64,000 nucleotides of DNA from JAEZDP01 sp044508265 (lineage in GTDB: Bacteria > Acidobacteriota > Vicinamibacteria > Vicinamibacterales > Vicinamibacteraceae). The notes beneath the pieces were generated by a model. The model was not told the origin of the DNA, made no database searches, and saw only the letters and a list, made by a program, of their open reading frames with translations. Both the position numbers and the translations under genes were made by a program. The stretch lies in NCBI GenBank assembly GCA_044508265.1, contig JBIQIB010000002.1, forward strand, positions 30,226-94,225. Direction: 5' to 3'. This document shows, piece by piece, positions 31,983 to 40,209 of the stretch; the stretch's first letter is position 1; every line of letters begins with the position of its first letter.

Positions 31983-33644
31983 ATGCTGCGCCGTGCATTT
32001 CCCTGGTTGAGCGTCTCTCTTCTTTCCGTTGCGGGCACGTCCGCGCTGCTCGTCGGCGCGCCTCCGTCCCGCGAGCCGGCTGCCGCCCCTGCGGCGGTCG
32101 CGCAGGCCGCTGCGGCGGAACCCAGGGTGGCCGCGCTGAAGGCGGCGGCCGTGGACGGCGTCGAACGGCGTGCGGCGCTGGTGCAGCAGATCGTCGACAG
32201 CGTGTTCAGCTTCGGCGAGCTCGGCTTCCAGGAGGTCGAGACGTCGCGGTACCTCACCGAGCTGCTCGAGCGCGAGGGGTTCACGATTCAGCGCGGCGTG
32301 GCGGGCATGCCGACGGCGTGGGTCGCCACGTGGGGCAGTGGCAAGCCCGTGATCGCGCTCGGCTCCGACATCGACGGGATCCCGAAGGCGTCGCAGAAGC
32401 CCGGCGTGGCCTACCGTGATCCGATCGTGGAGGGTGCGCCCGGCCACGGCGAGGGCCACAACTCCGGACAGGCCGTCAACATCGTCGCGGCGATCGCGGT
32501 GAAGGAGCTGCTCGAGCGCGAGAAGCTGCCTGGCACGCTCATCCTGTGGCCGGGCGTGGCCGAGGAGGTCGTCGGCAGCAAGGCATACTTCATCCGCGAA
32601 GGTCTCTTCAAGGACGTCGATATCTGCATTTTCTCGCACGTGGCCAACGGCCTCGGCGTCTCGTGGGGCGACGCGAGGGGCACCGGCCTGGTGTCGGTGG
32701 AGTACACGTTCGGCGGGCAGAGTGCGCACTCCGCGGCCGCGCCGTGGCGCGGTCGCAGCGCCCTCGACGCCGTGGAGCTCATGAACATCGGCTGGAACTT
32801 CCGGCGTGAGCACCTGCGGCTGCAGCACCGCTCGCACTACGTCATCACCAACGGCGGCGACCAGCCGAACGTGGTGCCGTCGACGGCCTCGGTCTGGTAC
32901 TACTTCCGCGAGACGGAAGCGCAGCACATCCGCGACCTGTGGAAGACGGGCGACGAGATCGCGGCCGGGGCCGCGCAGATGTCGGGCACGACGCTGGTCG
33001 GCTCACGCGTGCTGGGGTCGGCATGGCCGCGCCACTTCAACAAGGTCGTGGCCGAGACCATGGACGCCAACATCAAGTCGCTCGGCATGCCGACGTGGGA
33101 CGACGCCGACGTCACCCTCGCGAAGGCGGTGCAGGAAGCGCTCGGCTCGAAGCCCACGGGGCTGTCGACCGAAGTGGAGGAGCTGATCGGACCGGTGCCG
33201 CCCGAGGAGAACAACGGCGGCGGCTCCGACGACATCGGCGACATCTCGTGGGTCGTGCCCACCGTGACGCTGCGCTACCCGGCGAACATCCAGGGGCTGC
33301 CCGGGCACAGCTGGTGGAACTCGATCGCGATGGCCACGCCGATCGCGCACAAGGGCTCGGTGGCCGGTGCGCGCGTGATGGCGGCGACGATGGTCGACTT
33401 CCTCCTGCAGCCGACGCTCGTCGAGCAGGCCTGGACGTACTTCCGTGACGTCCAGACGAAGGACATCACCTACACGCCGTTCATCCGCCCGCAGGATACG
33501 CCGGCCATCGAGCTGAACACCGAGATCATGGCCGAGTTCCGCGAGAAGATGCGGCCGTTCTACTACGACCCGACGCGGCATCGCACGTACCTCGAGCAGC
33601 TGGGCATCACGTACCCGTCGACTGAAAAGCCGGCCGGACGCTGA
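31983..33644 (+). CDS. Exported M20-family amidohydrolase, AbgB-like
   Basis: A 553-residue protein with a signal peptide (MLRRAFPWLSVSLLSVAG). The M20 amidohydrolase core is visible: LGFQEVETSRYL, IALGSDIDGIPKASQ, GHGEGHNSGQAVNIVAA (metal-binding His/Gly-rich loop), GVAEEVVGSKAYF with the catalytic Glu pair, the dimerisation domain (YTFGGQSAHSAAAPW) and a late PGHSWWNSIAMA segment. It resembles the p-aminobenzoyl-glutamate hydrolase subunit B family, but here it is exported and the substrate is unknown. The threonine-dehydratase-like gene starts 23 bases downstream in the same direction. Confidence 0.88.
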   Translation: MLRRAFPWLSVSLLSVAGTSALLVGAPPSREPAAAPAAVAQAAAAEPRVAALKAAAVDGVERRAALVQQIVDSVFSFGELGFQEVETSRYLTELLEREGFTIQRGVAGMPTAWVATWGSGKPVIALGSDIDGIPKASQKPGVAYRDPIVEGAPGHGEGHNSGQAVNIVAAIAVKELLEREKLPGTLILWPGVAEEVVGSKAYFIREGLFKDVDICIFSHVANGLGVSWGDARGTGLVSVEYTFGGQSAHSAAAPWRGRSALDAVELMNIGWNFRREHLRLQHRSHYVITNGGDQPNVVPSTASVWYYFRETEAQHIRDLWKTGDEIAAGAAQMSGTTLVGSRVLGSAWPRHFNKVVAETMDANIKSLGMPTWDDADVTLAKAVQEALGSKPTGLSTEVEELIGPVPPEENNGGGSDDIGDISWVVPTVTLRYPANIQGLPGHSWWNSIAMATPIAHKGSVAGARVMAATMVDFLLQPTLVEQAWTYFRDVQTKDITYTPFIRPQDTPAIELNTEIMAEFREKMRPFYYDPTRHRTYLEQLGITYPSTEKPAGR

Positions 33645-33667
33645 CGCGACCGGTAAGCGAGGCCGAC

Positions 33668-34642
33668 GTGCTCGCAACACGTGCCGCCATCGAGGCTGCG
33701 GCCCGCCGCATCACGGGCCTCGCGCGCGTGACGCCCGCGCTCGACCTCGCGCCCCTGGCGCCGCTCGTCGTCAAGTGCGAGCAGATGCAGCCCATCGGCG
33801 CCTTCAAGGTGCGGGGGGCGGTCAACTTCATGGCGCAGCTGCCGGCGGCGCGGCTGCATGCGGGCGTCATCACGTACTCGTCGGGCAACCACGGGCAGGC
33901 CGTGGCCTTCGCGGCCCGGCAGATGGGCACGCACGCCGTGGTCGTGATGCCGGAGACGGCGCCGTCCGTGAAGGTGGAAGGCGCCCGCGCGTGGGGCGCC
34001 GAGGTGCTGTTTGCCGGCACCACGACAGTGCACCGGCAGGCGCGCGCCGAAGAGGAGGCGGCGCGCCGTGGCCTCACAATCGTGCCGCCGTTCGACTGCC
34101 TGCGCATCATCGAAGGCCAGGGCACGGCCGGGCTCGAGATCCTGGCGCAGGTGCCCGGCGTCAGGACGATCTACGCGCCCGTGGGCGGCGGCGGCCTCAT
34201 CTCCGGCGTGGCCGCGGCCGTCAAGCTGACGGACCCTTCCATCCGCGTGATCGGCGTCGAGCCTGCCGGCGCGCCGAAGATGTCACGGTCGCTCGAGGCC
34301 GGCCGGCCCGTCACGCTCGATCGCGTCGCGAGCGCGGCGGACGGGCTGCTGGCGGTGCGTCCGGGCCTGCTCAACTTCCTGCACGTGCAGGCGTTCGTGG
34401 ACGAGGTGATCACCGTCGAGGAGGACGAGATCGCCAATGCCGCGGCGTGGCTCTTCACGGCGGCACGCCTCGTCGTCGAGCCGAGCGGCGCCGTCGCTGT
34501 CGCCGGCTGGCGCCGTCTCGACTCCGGCAGGGACGGCCCTGGTAGGGACGGCCCTGGTAGGGACGGCTCTCCGAGCCGTCCTGACGCCCGTCATCCTTCG
34601 TCGTCCGTCGCCGTGCTGAGCGGAGGCAACGTGGCGCGCTGA
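33668..34642 (+). CDS. Threonine/serine dehydratase-like PLP enzyme
   Basis: A 324-residue fold-type II PLP enzyme that would deaminate threonine or serine to a 2-oxo acid. The PLP lysine lies in PIGAFKVRGA, the substrate loop is YSSGNHGQAVAFAA, and the phosphate-binding glycine loop is APVGGGGLISG. Catabolic-type length; no ACT regulatory domain. Near the C-terminus three 5-residue GRDGP repeats and a short SPSRPDARHPSSS stretch separate GWRR from the family-typical VAVLSGGNVAR, so a repeat has inserted in frame. GTG start. The 3' end including the stop is part of a 179-base tandem repeat. Confidence 0.88.
   Translation: MLATRAAIEAAARRITGLARVTPALDLAPLAPLVVKCEQMQPIGAFKVRGAVNFMAQLPAARLHAGVITYSSGNHGQAVAFAARQMGTHAVVVMPETAPSVKVEGARAWGAEVLFAGTTTVHRQARAEEEAARRGLTIVPPFDCLRIIEGQGTAGLEILAQVPGVRTIYAPVGGGGLISGVAAAVKLTDPSIRVIGVEPAGAPKMSRSLEAGRPVTLDRVASAADGLLAVRPGLLNFLHVQAFVDEVITVEEDEIANAAAWLFTAARLVVEPSGAVAVAGWRRLDSGRDGPGRDGPGRDGSPSRPDARHPSSSVAVLSGGNVAR
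34526..34570 (+). repeat. Three tandem 15-base units in a gene end
   Basis: GGTAGGGACGGCCCT-type units at 34526, 34541 and 34556, the first and last with one to two changes. The last runs into a perfect hairpin with 9-base arms GGACGGCTC (34561-34569) and GAGCCGTCC (34573-34581). Each unit adds Gly-Arg-Asp-Gly-Pro/Ser in frame. Confidence 0.8.
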
Positions 34643-35055
34643 CGGATCGCCGCGGACGTGATGCCGCCAGCGGCCTCCGCTTCGAAGCCCGGCCTCTCGC
34701 TCGGACGCCGCCCGGCCCTGGTAGGGACGGCCCTGGTAGGGACGGCTCTCCGAGCCGTCCTGACGCCNNNNNNNNNNNNNNNNNNNNNNNNNNNNNNNNN
34801 NNNNNNNNNNNNNNNNNNNNNNNNNNNNNNNNNNNNNNNNNNNNNNNNNNNNNNNNNNNNNNNNNNNCGGCCCTGGTAGGGACGGCCCTGGTAGGGACGG
34901 CTCTCCGAGCCGTCCTGACGCCCGTCATCCTTCGTCGTCCGTCGCCGTGCTGAGCGGAGGCAACGTGGCGCGCTGACGGATCGCCGCGGACGTGATGCCG
35001 CCAGCGGCCTCCGCTTCGAAGCCCGGCCTCTCGCTCGGACGCCGCCCGGCCCTGG
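34534..35055. repeat. 179-base tandem repeat of unresolved copy number
   Basis: The unit starts at 34534 and recurs at 34713, exactly 179 bases on; after the gap it starts at 34868 and recurs partially at 35047, again 179 bases on. It contains the 15-base units, the GGACGGCTC hairpin, and the last codons plus stop of the dehydratase gene. Since each contig end carries one full unit, at least two are present in the genome. Confidence 0.75.
34768..34867. other. 100-N scaffold gap inside the tandem repeat
   Basis: Bases 34713-34767 and 34868-34922 are the same 55-mer, which also occurs at 34534-34588. The assembler stopped in the repeat, so the true number of 179-base units is unknown. Confidence 0.85.
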
Positions 35056-35200
35056 CGAGGGTCGCCCGCCAGTGCTCGCCGACAGGCCGGAAGCGATGGC
35101 GGGCTCAACCTCGCCATGGAGAGCGTCCTTCGCTCGTGGCGCACCGTTTGACGGGCTTCTCAGAGTCGGCCGCCGACGGCATCACGTCCGCGGCGATCCG
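34977..35200. repeat. 24-base perfect inverted repeat
   Basis: Bases 34977-35000 (begin CGGATCGCCGCG, end GTGATGCCG) are exactly complementary in reverse to 35177-35200; the same 24-mer also stands at 34643-34666 in the first repeat unit. The arms are 176 bases apart, so it is more likely a repeat-family trace than a terminator stem. Confidence 0.7.
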
Positions 35201-35244
35201 TGGCCCCTCCACCGGCGCGCTTCGACGCCCGACTCTCCAACACG

Positions 35245-36666
35245 TCACGGGCCGGCGGGCGAATCCTTCCCCCTCCGCCTTCCCTCCGGTGGCATTCCGA
35301 CGAGGCGCCACACGCGCTGCCGTGCATCGGCGAGGGCCTCCTCGTGCGTCGTCAGCGCGCCGTCGAGCTGCATGTCGTACACGGCGCGCAGGATCTCGCC
35401 CATCCCCGGCCCGGGCTCGACGCCGAGCGCGATCAGGTCGCGTCCGCGAAGCAGCGGCGCCGGCGGCTCATGCTCCACGCCCAGGCTTTCTGCACGCTCG
35501 ATGAACCAGCGTGACGCGCTGCAGTCGAACGTCCCGCCGCGGCCCATGCAGTCCGCTTCCGCCAGCCGCGCCAGCAGCGCGAGGTCGGTGCGCCGGGCCA
35601 TGCGGCGGAACGCGCCGTCCTGCACTGGCGGGTCTGCCTTCTGCCAGGCCCCGGGGATCATGTGCAGCTGCACCAGCTCGAGCACGCGGGCGCGGACGTC
35701 GTAGCCGTCCATGGTGTGCACGTTCAGCCGGTCGAGCATGCGCGTGGCCGGGCCCACGCCGGCGCTCTCGTGCGCCGGTGACCGGACACGCCCGTCGATG
35801 ACGGCGGTGGTCGCGGGTTTCCCGATGTCGTGCAGCAGCGCGCCGAGCATGAGGCTCACCTGTTCCGGACGGGTGAGTCCCTCCTTACGCCTGGCCGCTT
35901 CGTCCACGACCATCAGCGTGTGGGTCCACACGTCGCCCTCCGGGTGCCACTCGGCGTCCTGCGGGGTGTCGGCCAGCGGCACGAGCTCCGGCCACAGCTT
36001 CTCGACCACGCCGAGGTCGCGCGCGAGGCGCAGGCCGATCGACGGGCGTGGCGCCAGCAGCAGCAGCTTCTCGAGCTCGCCCCAGACACGCTCGGCCGGC
36101 AGGTCGTCGAGCGGCAGCGCGCGGCAGACGTCCGCCGTCGCCTCGTCGATTTCGAGCTCGAAGCGGGCAGCGAACTGCAGGGCGCGCAGCACACGCAGGC
36201 TGTCGTCGCCGAACGTCGCCGGATCGACCATCCGCAGCCGGCGCCGCCGGAGGTCGCCGCGGCCGTCGAAAGGATCCAGGTACTCGTCCGTGAGCGGATC
36301 CCAGCCGATCGCGTTGATGGTGAAGTCGCGGCGTGACGCCGCGGCGTCGAACGTCAGCGTCGGGTCACCTTCCACGGTGAAGCCCCGGTGCCCGCGGCCG
36401 GTCTTCGACTCGCGTCGCGGCAGCGAGACGTCGAGGTCGCCGATCTTGTAGACGGTGAAGCTCTCGCCGACGGTGTTGACGCGGCCGAACGTCTCGAGCA
36501 GCGTCCGCAGCGCGCCGCCGTCGAGCCCGAACACCTCGACGTCGATGTCCTTCGATGGATGCTCGCGCAAGCGATCGCGCACGTACCCGCCGACGATCAC
36601 GGCACGTCCACCGGCGTCCCTGACGGCGAGGGCGATGCGGCGCGACAGCTCCAGCGCGTCGTTCAT
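35245..36666 (-). CDS. cca: CCA-adding tRNA nucleotidyltransferase with HD domain
   Basis: A 473-residue enzyme that adds or repairs the 3' CCA end of tRNA. The nucleotidyltransferase head has GGYVRDRL and the metal-binding DIDVEVFGLD; RRDFTINAIGWDPL and DPFDGRGDLRRRRLRMVDP follow, and FGDDSLRVLRALQFAARF is the RNA-binding neck. A C-terminal HD domain (LMLGALLHDIGKPATT) suggests 2',3'-cyclic phosphodiesterase or phosphatase activity as in the E. coli enzyme. The ATG overlaps the stop of the preceding dehydrogenase gene (ATGA). Confidence 0.92.
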   Translation of the reverse strand: MNDALELSRRIALAVRDAGGRAVIVGGYVRDRLREHPSKDIDVEVFGLDGGALRTLLETFGRVNTVGESFTVYKIGDLDVSLPRRESKTGRGHRGFTVEGDPTLTFDAAASRRDFTINAIGWDPLTDEYLDPFDGRGDLRRRRLRMVDPATFGDDSLRVLRALQFAARFELEIDEATADVCRALPLDDLPAERVWGELEKLLLLAPRPSIGLRLARDLGVVEKLWPELVPLADTPQDAEWHPEGDVWTHTLMVVDEAARRKEGLTRPEQVSLMLGALLHDIGKPATTAVIDGRVRSPAHESAGVGPATRMLDRLNVHTMDGYDVRARVLELVQLHMIPGAWQKADPPVQDGAFRRMARRTDLALLARLAEADCMGRGGTFDCSASRWFIERAESLGVEHEPPAPLLRGRDLIALGVEPGPGMGEILRAVYDMQLDGALTTHEEALADARQRVWRLVGMPPEGRRRGKDSPAGP

Positions 36667-37448
36667 CGCGTGTCCCTCGGGCTGCGCGAGAACCTCATCG
36701 CGATCCGATCCATGAGGCCGGGCGCCAGCGCGGCCGCGACCCCGACGAGGCGCGACCCGCGGAACGGGTAGAGGTCGGCCCGCGGGCGCCGCAGGCACCG
36801 CGCCATCGCGCGCGCGACGACCTCGGCAGGCTGCCGCGGCCCCCGGCCCTCGACGTCCTGGCCGAACTCGCGGGCCATCGCGTCGCGAAACCCCGTCTCG
36901 GTGCTCACGGGGTGCACGATGGTCACGTGCACGCCGGTGCCGGCCAGTTCCGCGCGCGCGGCCTCGCCGAGCCCGACCTGCGCAAACTTCGTCGCAGCAT
37001 ACGCACCGCCCCGCGCCATGGCCCGGCGCCCGACGATCGACGACACGATGAAGAGGTGTCCGCGCCCGGCGGCGCGGAAGTGACGCACCGCAGCACGGGC
37101 CGGGTAGAACGTGCCGAAGAAGTTCACCTCCATCAGGCGCCGCATGGCATCGGTCGGCGTCTCGTCGAGGCGCCCGTTGTAGCCCACGCCGGCATTGCAC
37201 ACCATCACGTCGAGCCGGCCGCGTGTGGCCAGCGTCTCGTCTACGACCTGTTCCATCGCGGCTTCGTCGGTCACGTCCGCCACGCGTGTCGTGGCGCTGC
37301 CGCCGTTCGCAACGATTGCCGACGCCAGGGCGTCGAGCAGCTCTGCCCGGCGCGCGACGAGGACGACGTGCAGGCCGTCGCGGGCGAAGGCTCGTGCGCA
37401 CGCGGCGCCGATGCCGGACGACGCGCCGGTGATGATCGCGGTCTGCAT
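36663..37448 (-). CDS. Short-chain dehydrogenase/reductase
   Basis: A 261-residue classical SDR. Cofactor motif TGASSGIGAACARAFAR, structural CNAGVGYNG, catalytic Ser in FIVSSIVGRR and YAATK with the Tyr-Lys pair. The C-terminal part ends in a basic tail (MRFSRSPRDTR). Arg after the Gly-rich loop (LVARRAELL) favours NADP. Substrate unknown. A TACGAT box lies 10 bases before the ATG. It is upstream of cca in one transcript. Confidence 0.9.
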   Translation of the reverse strand: MQTAIITGASSGIGAACARAFARDGLHVVLVARRAELLDALASAIVANGGSATTRVADVTDEAAMEQVVDETLATRGRLDVMVCNAGVGYNGRLDETPTDAMRRLMEVNFFGTFYPARAAVRHFRAAGRGHLFIVSSIVGRRAMARGGAYAATKFAQVGLGEAARAELAGTGVHVTIVHPVSTETGFRDAMAREFGQDVEGRGPRQPAEVVARAMARCLRRPRADLYPFRGSRLVGVAAALAPGLMDRIAMRFSRSPRDTR

Positions 37449-37458
37449 GCCGTCCGGG

Positions 37459-37464
37459 ATCGTA
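37459..37464 (-). promoter_or_regulatory. TACGAT -10 box for the SDR-cca operon
   Basis: TACGAT on the minus strand ends 10 bases before the SDR start at 37448, with no Shine-Dalgarno sequence between. Confidence 0.4.
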
Positions 37465-37490
37465 GCCCACCTGAGGCATCATGGACGGCC

Positions 37491-38648
37491 ATGCCCGAGA
37501 CGCTGACCCTGCTTCGCGAGCTCGTCGCCATCGATTCCGTGAACCCGTCGCTCGTGCCGGGCGGCGCCGGCGAGGGCGAGGTGGCCGCGTGCCTCGAGGC
37601 GTACTTCAGACGCCACTCGATCGACGTCGAGCTGCACGACGTCGCACCAGGACGGCCCAACGTCGTCGCCACCGTCGAAGGGCGAGAGGACGGGCCGACG
37701 CTCCTGCTGTGTGGACATCTCGATACCGTAGGCGTCGAGGGCATGGACGCGCCGTTCACGCCGGTCGAGCAGGACGGGAAGCTCTACGGCCGCGGCGCAC
37801 AGGACATGAAGGCTGGCGTGGCGGCATGCGCCGGCGCGTTGACGGCCCTTGCGTCGGAAGGCCTCGAGCGCGGGCGCGTGATCTTCGCCGGCGTGATCGA
37901 CGAGGAGCACGCGAGCCTCGGCGCCGAGGCCCTCGTGCGGGACGTCACGGCCGACGCCGCGATAGTCGCCGAGCCGACGGACCTGCAGGTGGCCATCGCG
38001 CACAAGGGTTTCGCGTGGCTCGACGTGGAGGTCCGCGGCAGGGCCGCGCACGGCAGCCGTCCCGACGAGGGCCGCGACGCGATCCTCCGCATGGGCCGGC
38101 TGCTCGGCGTGCTCGAGCGCTTCGACAGCGAGCTGCGCGCGCGGCCGACGCATCCGCTGCTCGGCAGCGGCTCGCTGCACGCCTCGCTGATCGAGGGCGG
38201 ACACGAGATGAGCTCGTATCCGGCGCTCTGCCGGCTGCGGTTCGAACGCCGGACGGTGCCGGGCGAGGAGGGCGGACGCGCGCTGGCCGAGGTCGAGCAG
38301 ATGATTGCCGTCCTGCGCGAGGCGGATCGCCATTTCGACGCGCACGCGCGGGTGGTGATGGAGCGCCCGCCGCATGTCGTGGACGAGCGCAGCGAGATCG
38401 CGCAGGCCGTGATCGCGGCGTGTGCCGATGCGCAACTGGCGGCACCGCCCACGGGCATGACCTACTGGACCGACGCAGCGCTTCTGGCAGCCGCCGGTAT
38501 TCCGACGGTGATTTTCGGGCCGCGCGGCGCAGGGCTGCATGGCACGGTCGAGTACGTCGATCTTGCGAGCACGACCACCTGCAGGCAGATCCTCGTGGCG
38601 GCGGCGCGCCGCTTCCTCGAAGGGACGCCGCCCGGGCAACCCACGTAA
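37491..38648 (+). CDS. M20 ArgE/DapE-type metallohydrolase
   Basis: A 385-residue zinc-dependent deacylase or peptidase. Metal-binding and catalytic motifs: LLCGHLDTVG, LYGRGAQDMKAGVAA, GVIDEEHASLGAEAL with the Glu-Glu pair, IVAEPTDLQVAIAHKG, the lid-domain GRAAHGSRPDEGRDA, and C-terminal IFGPRGAGLHGTVEYVD. No signal peptide, so cytoplasmic. The exact substrate (N-acetylornithine, succinyl-diaminopimelate or another N-acyl amino acid) is not evident. Divergent from the SDR gene, 42 bases apart. Confidence 0.9.
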   Translation: MPETLTLLRELVAIDSVNPSLVPGGAGEGEVAACLEAYFRRHSIDVELHDVAPGRPNVVATVEGREDGPTLLLCGHLDTVGVEGMDAPFTPVEQDGKLYGRGAQDMKAGVAACAGALTALASEGLERGRVIFAGVIDEEHASLGAEALVRDVTADAAIVAEPTDLQVAIAHKGFAWLDVEVRGRAAHGSRPDEGRDAILRMGRLLGVLERFDSELRARPTHPLLGSGSLHASLIEGGHEMSSYPALCRLRFERRTVPGEEGGRALAEVEQMIAVLREADRHFDAHARVVMERPPHVVDERSEIAQAVIAACADAQLAAPPTGMTYWTDAALLAAAGIPTVIFGPRGAGLHGTVEYVDLASTTTCRQILVAAARRFLEGTPPGQPT

Positions 38649-38668
38649 GCAGGCCCGCCACCATTCGT

Positions 38669-38674
38669 TACAAT
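38669..38674 (+). promoter_or_regulatory. TACAAT -10 box next to the gap
   Basis: TACAAT lies 15 bases before a GTG (38690) and 21 before an ATG (38696) that open a reading frame into the gap. It suggests a gene starts here and continues in missing DNA. Confidence 0.4.
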
Positions 38675-38689
38675 GGACGGGTCTCTACA

Positions 38690-38713
38690 GTGGGTATGCC
38701 GAGGCTGACTCTG
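38690..38713 (+). CDS. Start of a gene cut off by the gap (only eight codons seen)
   Basis: GTG GGT ATG CCG AGG CTG ACT CTG runs into the Ns; the ATG at 38696 (MPRLTL) is the alternative start. The evidence is the TACAAT box upstream and open frame only, so the call is tentative. The hydrophobic residues after MPR would fit the start of a signal peptide. Confidence 0.25.
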
Positions 38714-38813
38714 NNNNNNNNNNNNNNNNNNNNNNNNNNNNNNNNNNNNNNNNNNNNNNNNNNNNNNNNNNNNNNNNNNNNNNNNNNNNNNNNNNNNNNN
38801 NNNNNNNNNNNNN
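38714..38813. other. 100-N gap that hides real sequence
   Basis: Unlike the other gaps, no shared 55-mer flanks it. The proline dehydrogenase gene is cut after 83 codons, so more than 600 coding bases must be missing. Confidence 0.8.
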
Positions 38814-39062
38814 GTAGGCGTCGGTGGCCGCTGCGGCGCCGGCTTCGTCGGCCACGCTCTCGCCGAGCAGATCCAGCGTGTGGGTCAGCCCCTGTGACTC
38901 GAGCGTGCGCGCCACGGCAATCGCCTCGTCCACCGTGTGGCCGGCGATGAAGCGCCGCGCGAACGATCGCGGCGAGCGCATGCCGTAGCGGCTGGCCGCG
39001 TGCTTGAGGGTGCGGCTGTCGGCCAGCGTCCCGAAGAACGCCTTCGACAGCGCGTCAATCAT
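38814..39062 (-). CDS. Proline dehydrogenase (N-terminal fragment at the gap)
   Basis: The first 83 codons of a PutA-type proline dehydrogenase: LSKAFFGTLADSRTLKHAA, YGMRSPRSFARRFIAG, HTVDEAIAVARTLESQG, LTHTLDLLGESVADE, matching the start of the FAD-binding TIM barrel in single-domain PRODH proteins of about 300 residues. The enzyme oxidises proline to pyrroline-5-carboxylate and feeds electrons to quinone. The start overlaps the end of plsB by 8 bases, so the truncation is due to the gap, not to mutation. Confidence 0.8.
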
Positions 39063-40206
39063 CGGGAGGCTCGGGCGGCGGCGCGAGCAGGTGGGCGATC
39101 TGGCGGGCGTAGTAGCGCAGCACGGCGCGCTGACGGACGCGCACGACGCGTCCGGAGACCGCGAGCACGTCGCGCTCGCCAAGGAGGTCGAGGCCCGCGG
39201 CGGCTGCCTCTCGCGGATCGCGCGTGTCGATGTTGGCCCCGTCCTTGTCGAGCCGCTCGAGCAGGCCCTCGACGCGGCCCTCGAGATCGGCCAGAGGCAT
39301 CGACGGACGGACGACGCTGGCGACCACGGCTGTCGGCAGGACCTTGTGCAGCCGCCCGATCATCTGACGCGTCGCATGCGCCAGCTCGATGCCGTCGCGC
39401 CGGCCGCGTCCGCCCTGGCGATCCACGGCGACCGGGTCGCCGAAGGTCACGAAGGCGCGTGAGTGGTAGCCGACGGCCGTCCCCACCATCTCGGCGAGCT
39501 CGTGCGTGAACGGACGCTGACGGCTCTTGCGGCCCTGGCGCGCGAGAATCGAGTCTTCCAGCACCAGGTCGTAGGCCACGGCGACGGGCATCACCTGCAG
39601 CGGGATGTCGGCCATCAGCACGGCCTGGAACAGGCCCGTCTTGGGGGGCTTCAGCTCGCCGCTGTAGCTCCGTCCGCCCTCGGGATAGAAGAAGAGGTCG
39701 TGGTACTGCAGCAGCTCGGCGACGTAGGCCCGCAGCGTCACCAGGTAGGCGGGATCGCGCGTGCTGCGACGGATCGGGATGGCCCCGGTGACGTGCTTGT
39801 GCAGCAGGCCCAGGGCGCCGCCGAAGAGGTTGATGCCGGCCGCGATGATGGGCGGACGCAGCGAGTGGTCTTCGAGGATGAGCGGCTCGACCAGGTAGTC
39901 GAGATGGCTCTTGTGATTCGAGACGAACACCACGCGGCCGTTGTCGAGCGCGCGCGTCAGCTTGTCGATGTTCTCGCCGCGTCTGTCGATCTTGCGGAGG
40001 ATCGGATACAGCGGATGTTTCAGCGCCCGGTAGAAGGAATGGCGCTGGCGCGTGCGCAGCTCTTCCAGGTACCCGTCGATGCGGGCCGCGGCGCCCGGGT
40101 CGTCGGCGGCGTCCTCGCCGTCGAGGAAGCGGCGCACGTCGGGTCGCGCAAGCACGGCCTGACGGATGCGATCGGCTGTAGCGAAGGAGCTCACGGCAGG
40201 GCCCAT
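39055..40206 (-). CDS. plsB: Glycerol-3-phosphate O-acyltransferase (PlsB-like)
   Basis: A 383-residue acyltransferase that places the first acyl chain on glycerol-3-phosphate. Block I FVSNHKSHLDYLVEPLIL has the catalytic NHxxxxD; block II region GGALGLLHKHVTGAIPIRRS; block III LFFYPEGGRSYSGELKPPK; block IV LQVMPVAVAYDLV. It is about half the length of E. coli PlsB and lacks its long C-terminal extension. It lies 3 bases after isocitrate dehydrogenase and overlaps the proline dehydrogenase start by 8 bases. Confidence 0.88.
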   Translation of the reverse strand: MGPAVSSFATADRIRQAVLARPDVRRFLDGEDAADDPGAAARIDGYLEELRTRQRHSFYRALKHPLYPILRKIDRRGENIDKLTRALDNGRVVFVSNHKSHLDYLVEPLILEDHSLRPPIIAAGINLFGGALGLLHKHVTGAIPIRRSTRDPAYLVTLRAYVAELLQYHDLFFYPEGGRSYSGELKPPKTGLFQAVLMADIPLQVMPVAVAYDLVLEDSILARQGRKSRQRPFTHELAEMVGTAVGYHSRAFVTFGDPVAVDRQGGRGRRDGIELAHATRQMIGRLHKVLPTAVVASVVRPSMPLADLEGRVEGLLERLDKDGANIDTRDPREAAAAGLDLLGERDVLAVSGRVVRVRQRAVLRYYARQIAHLLAPPPEPPDD

Positions 40207-40209
40207 GGA

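Larger units (their letters stand above)
34643..35244. other. Repeat-rich intergenic region without a supported gene
   Basis: Six hundred bases between convergent genes. It holds copies of the 179-base unit, the 100-N gap and a 24-base inverted repeat (34977-35000 against 35177-35200). Open frames here are GC-driven and Arg/Ala/Pro-rich; none shows a family motif. Confidence 0.7.

Noticed and set aside
34526..34588. Possible CRISPR array from the 15-base repeats
   Set aside because: Units are directly adjacent with no spacers and there are no cas genes.
34992..35504. 170-codon plus-strand frame after the gap
   Set aside because: Arg/Ala/Pro-rich, lies in repeats and overlaps the end of cca; no homologous motif seen.
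37491..38648. Assigning argE or dapE specifically
   Set aside because: Motifs are shared by the whole M20 family and no arginine or lysine biosynthesis gene is nearby.
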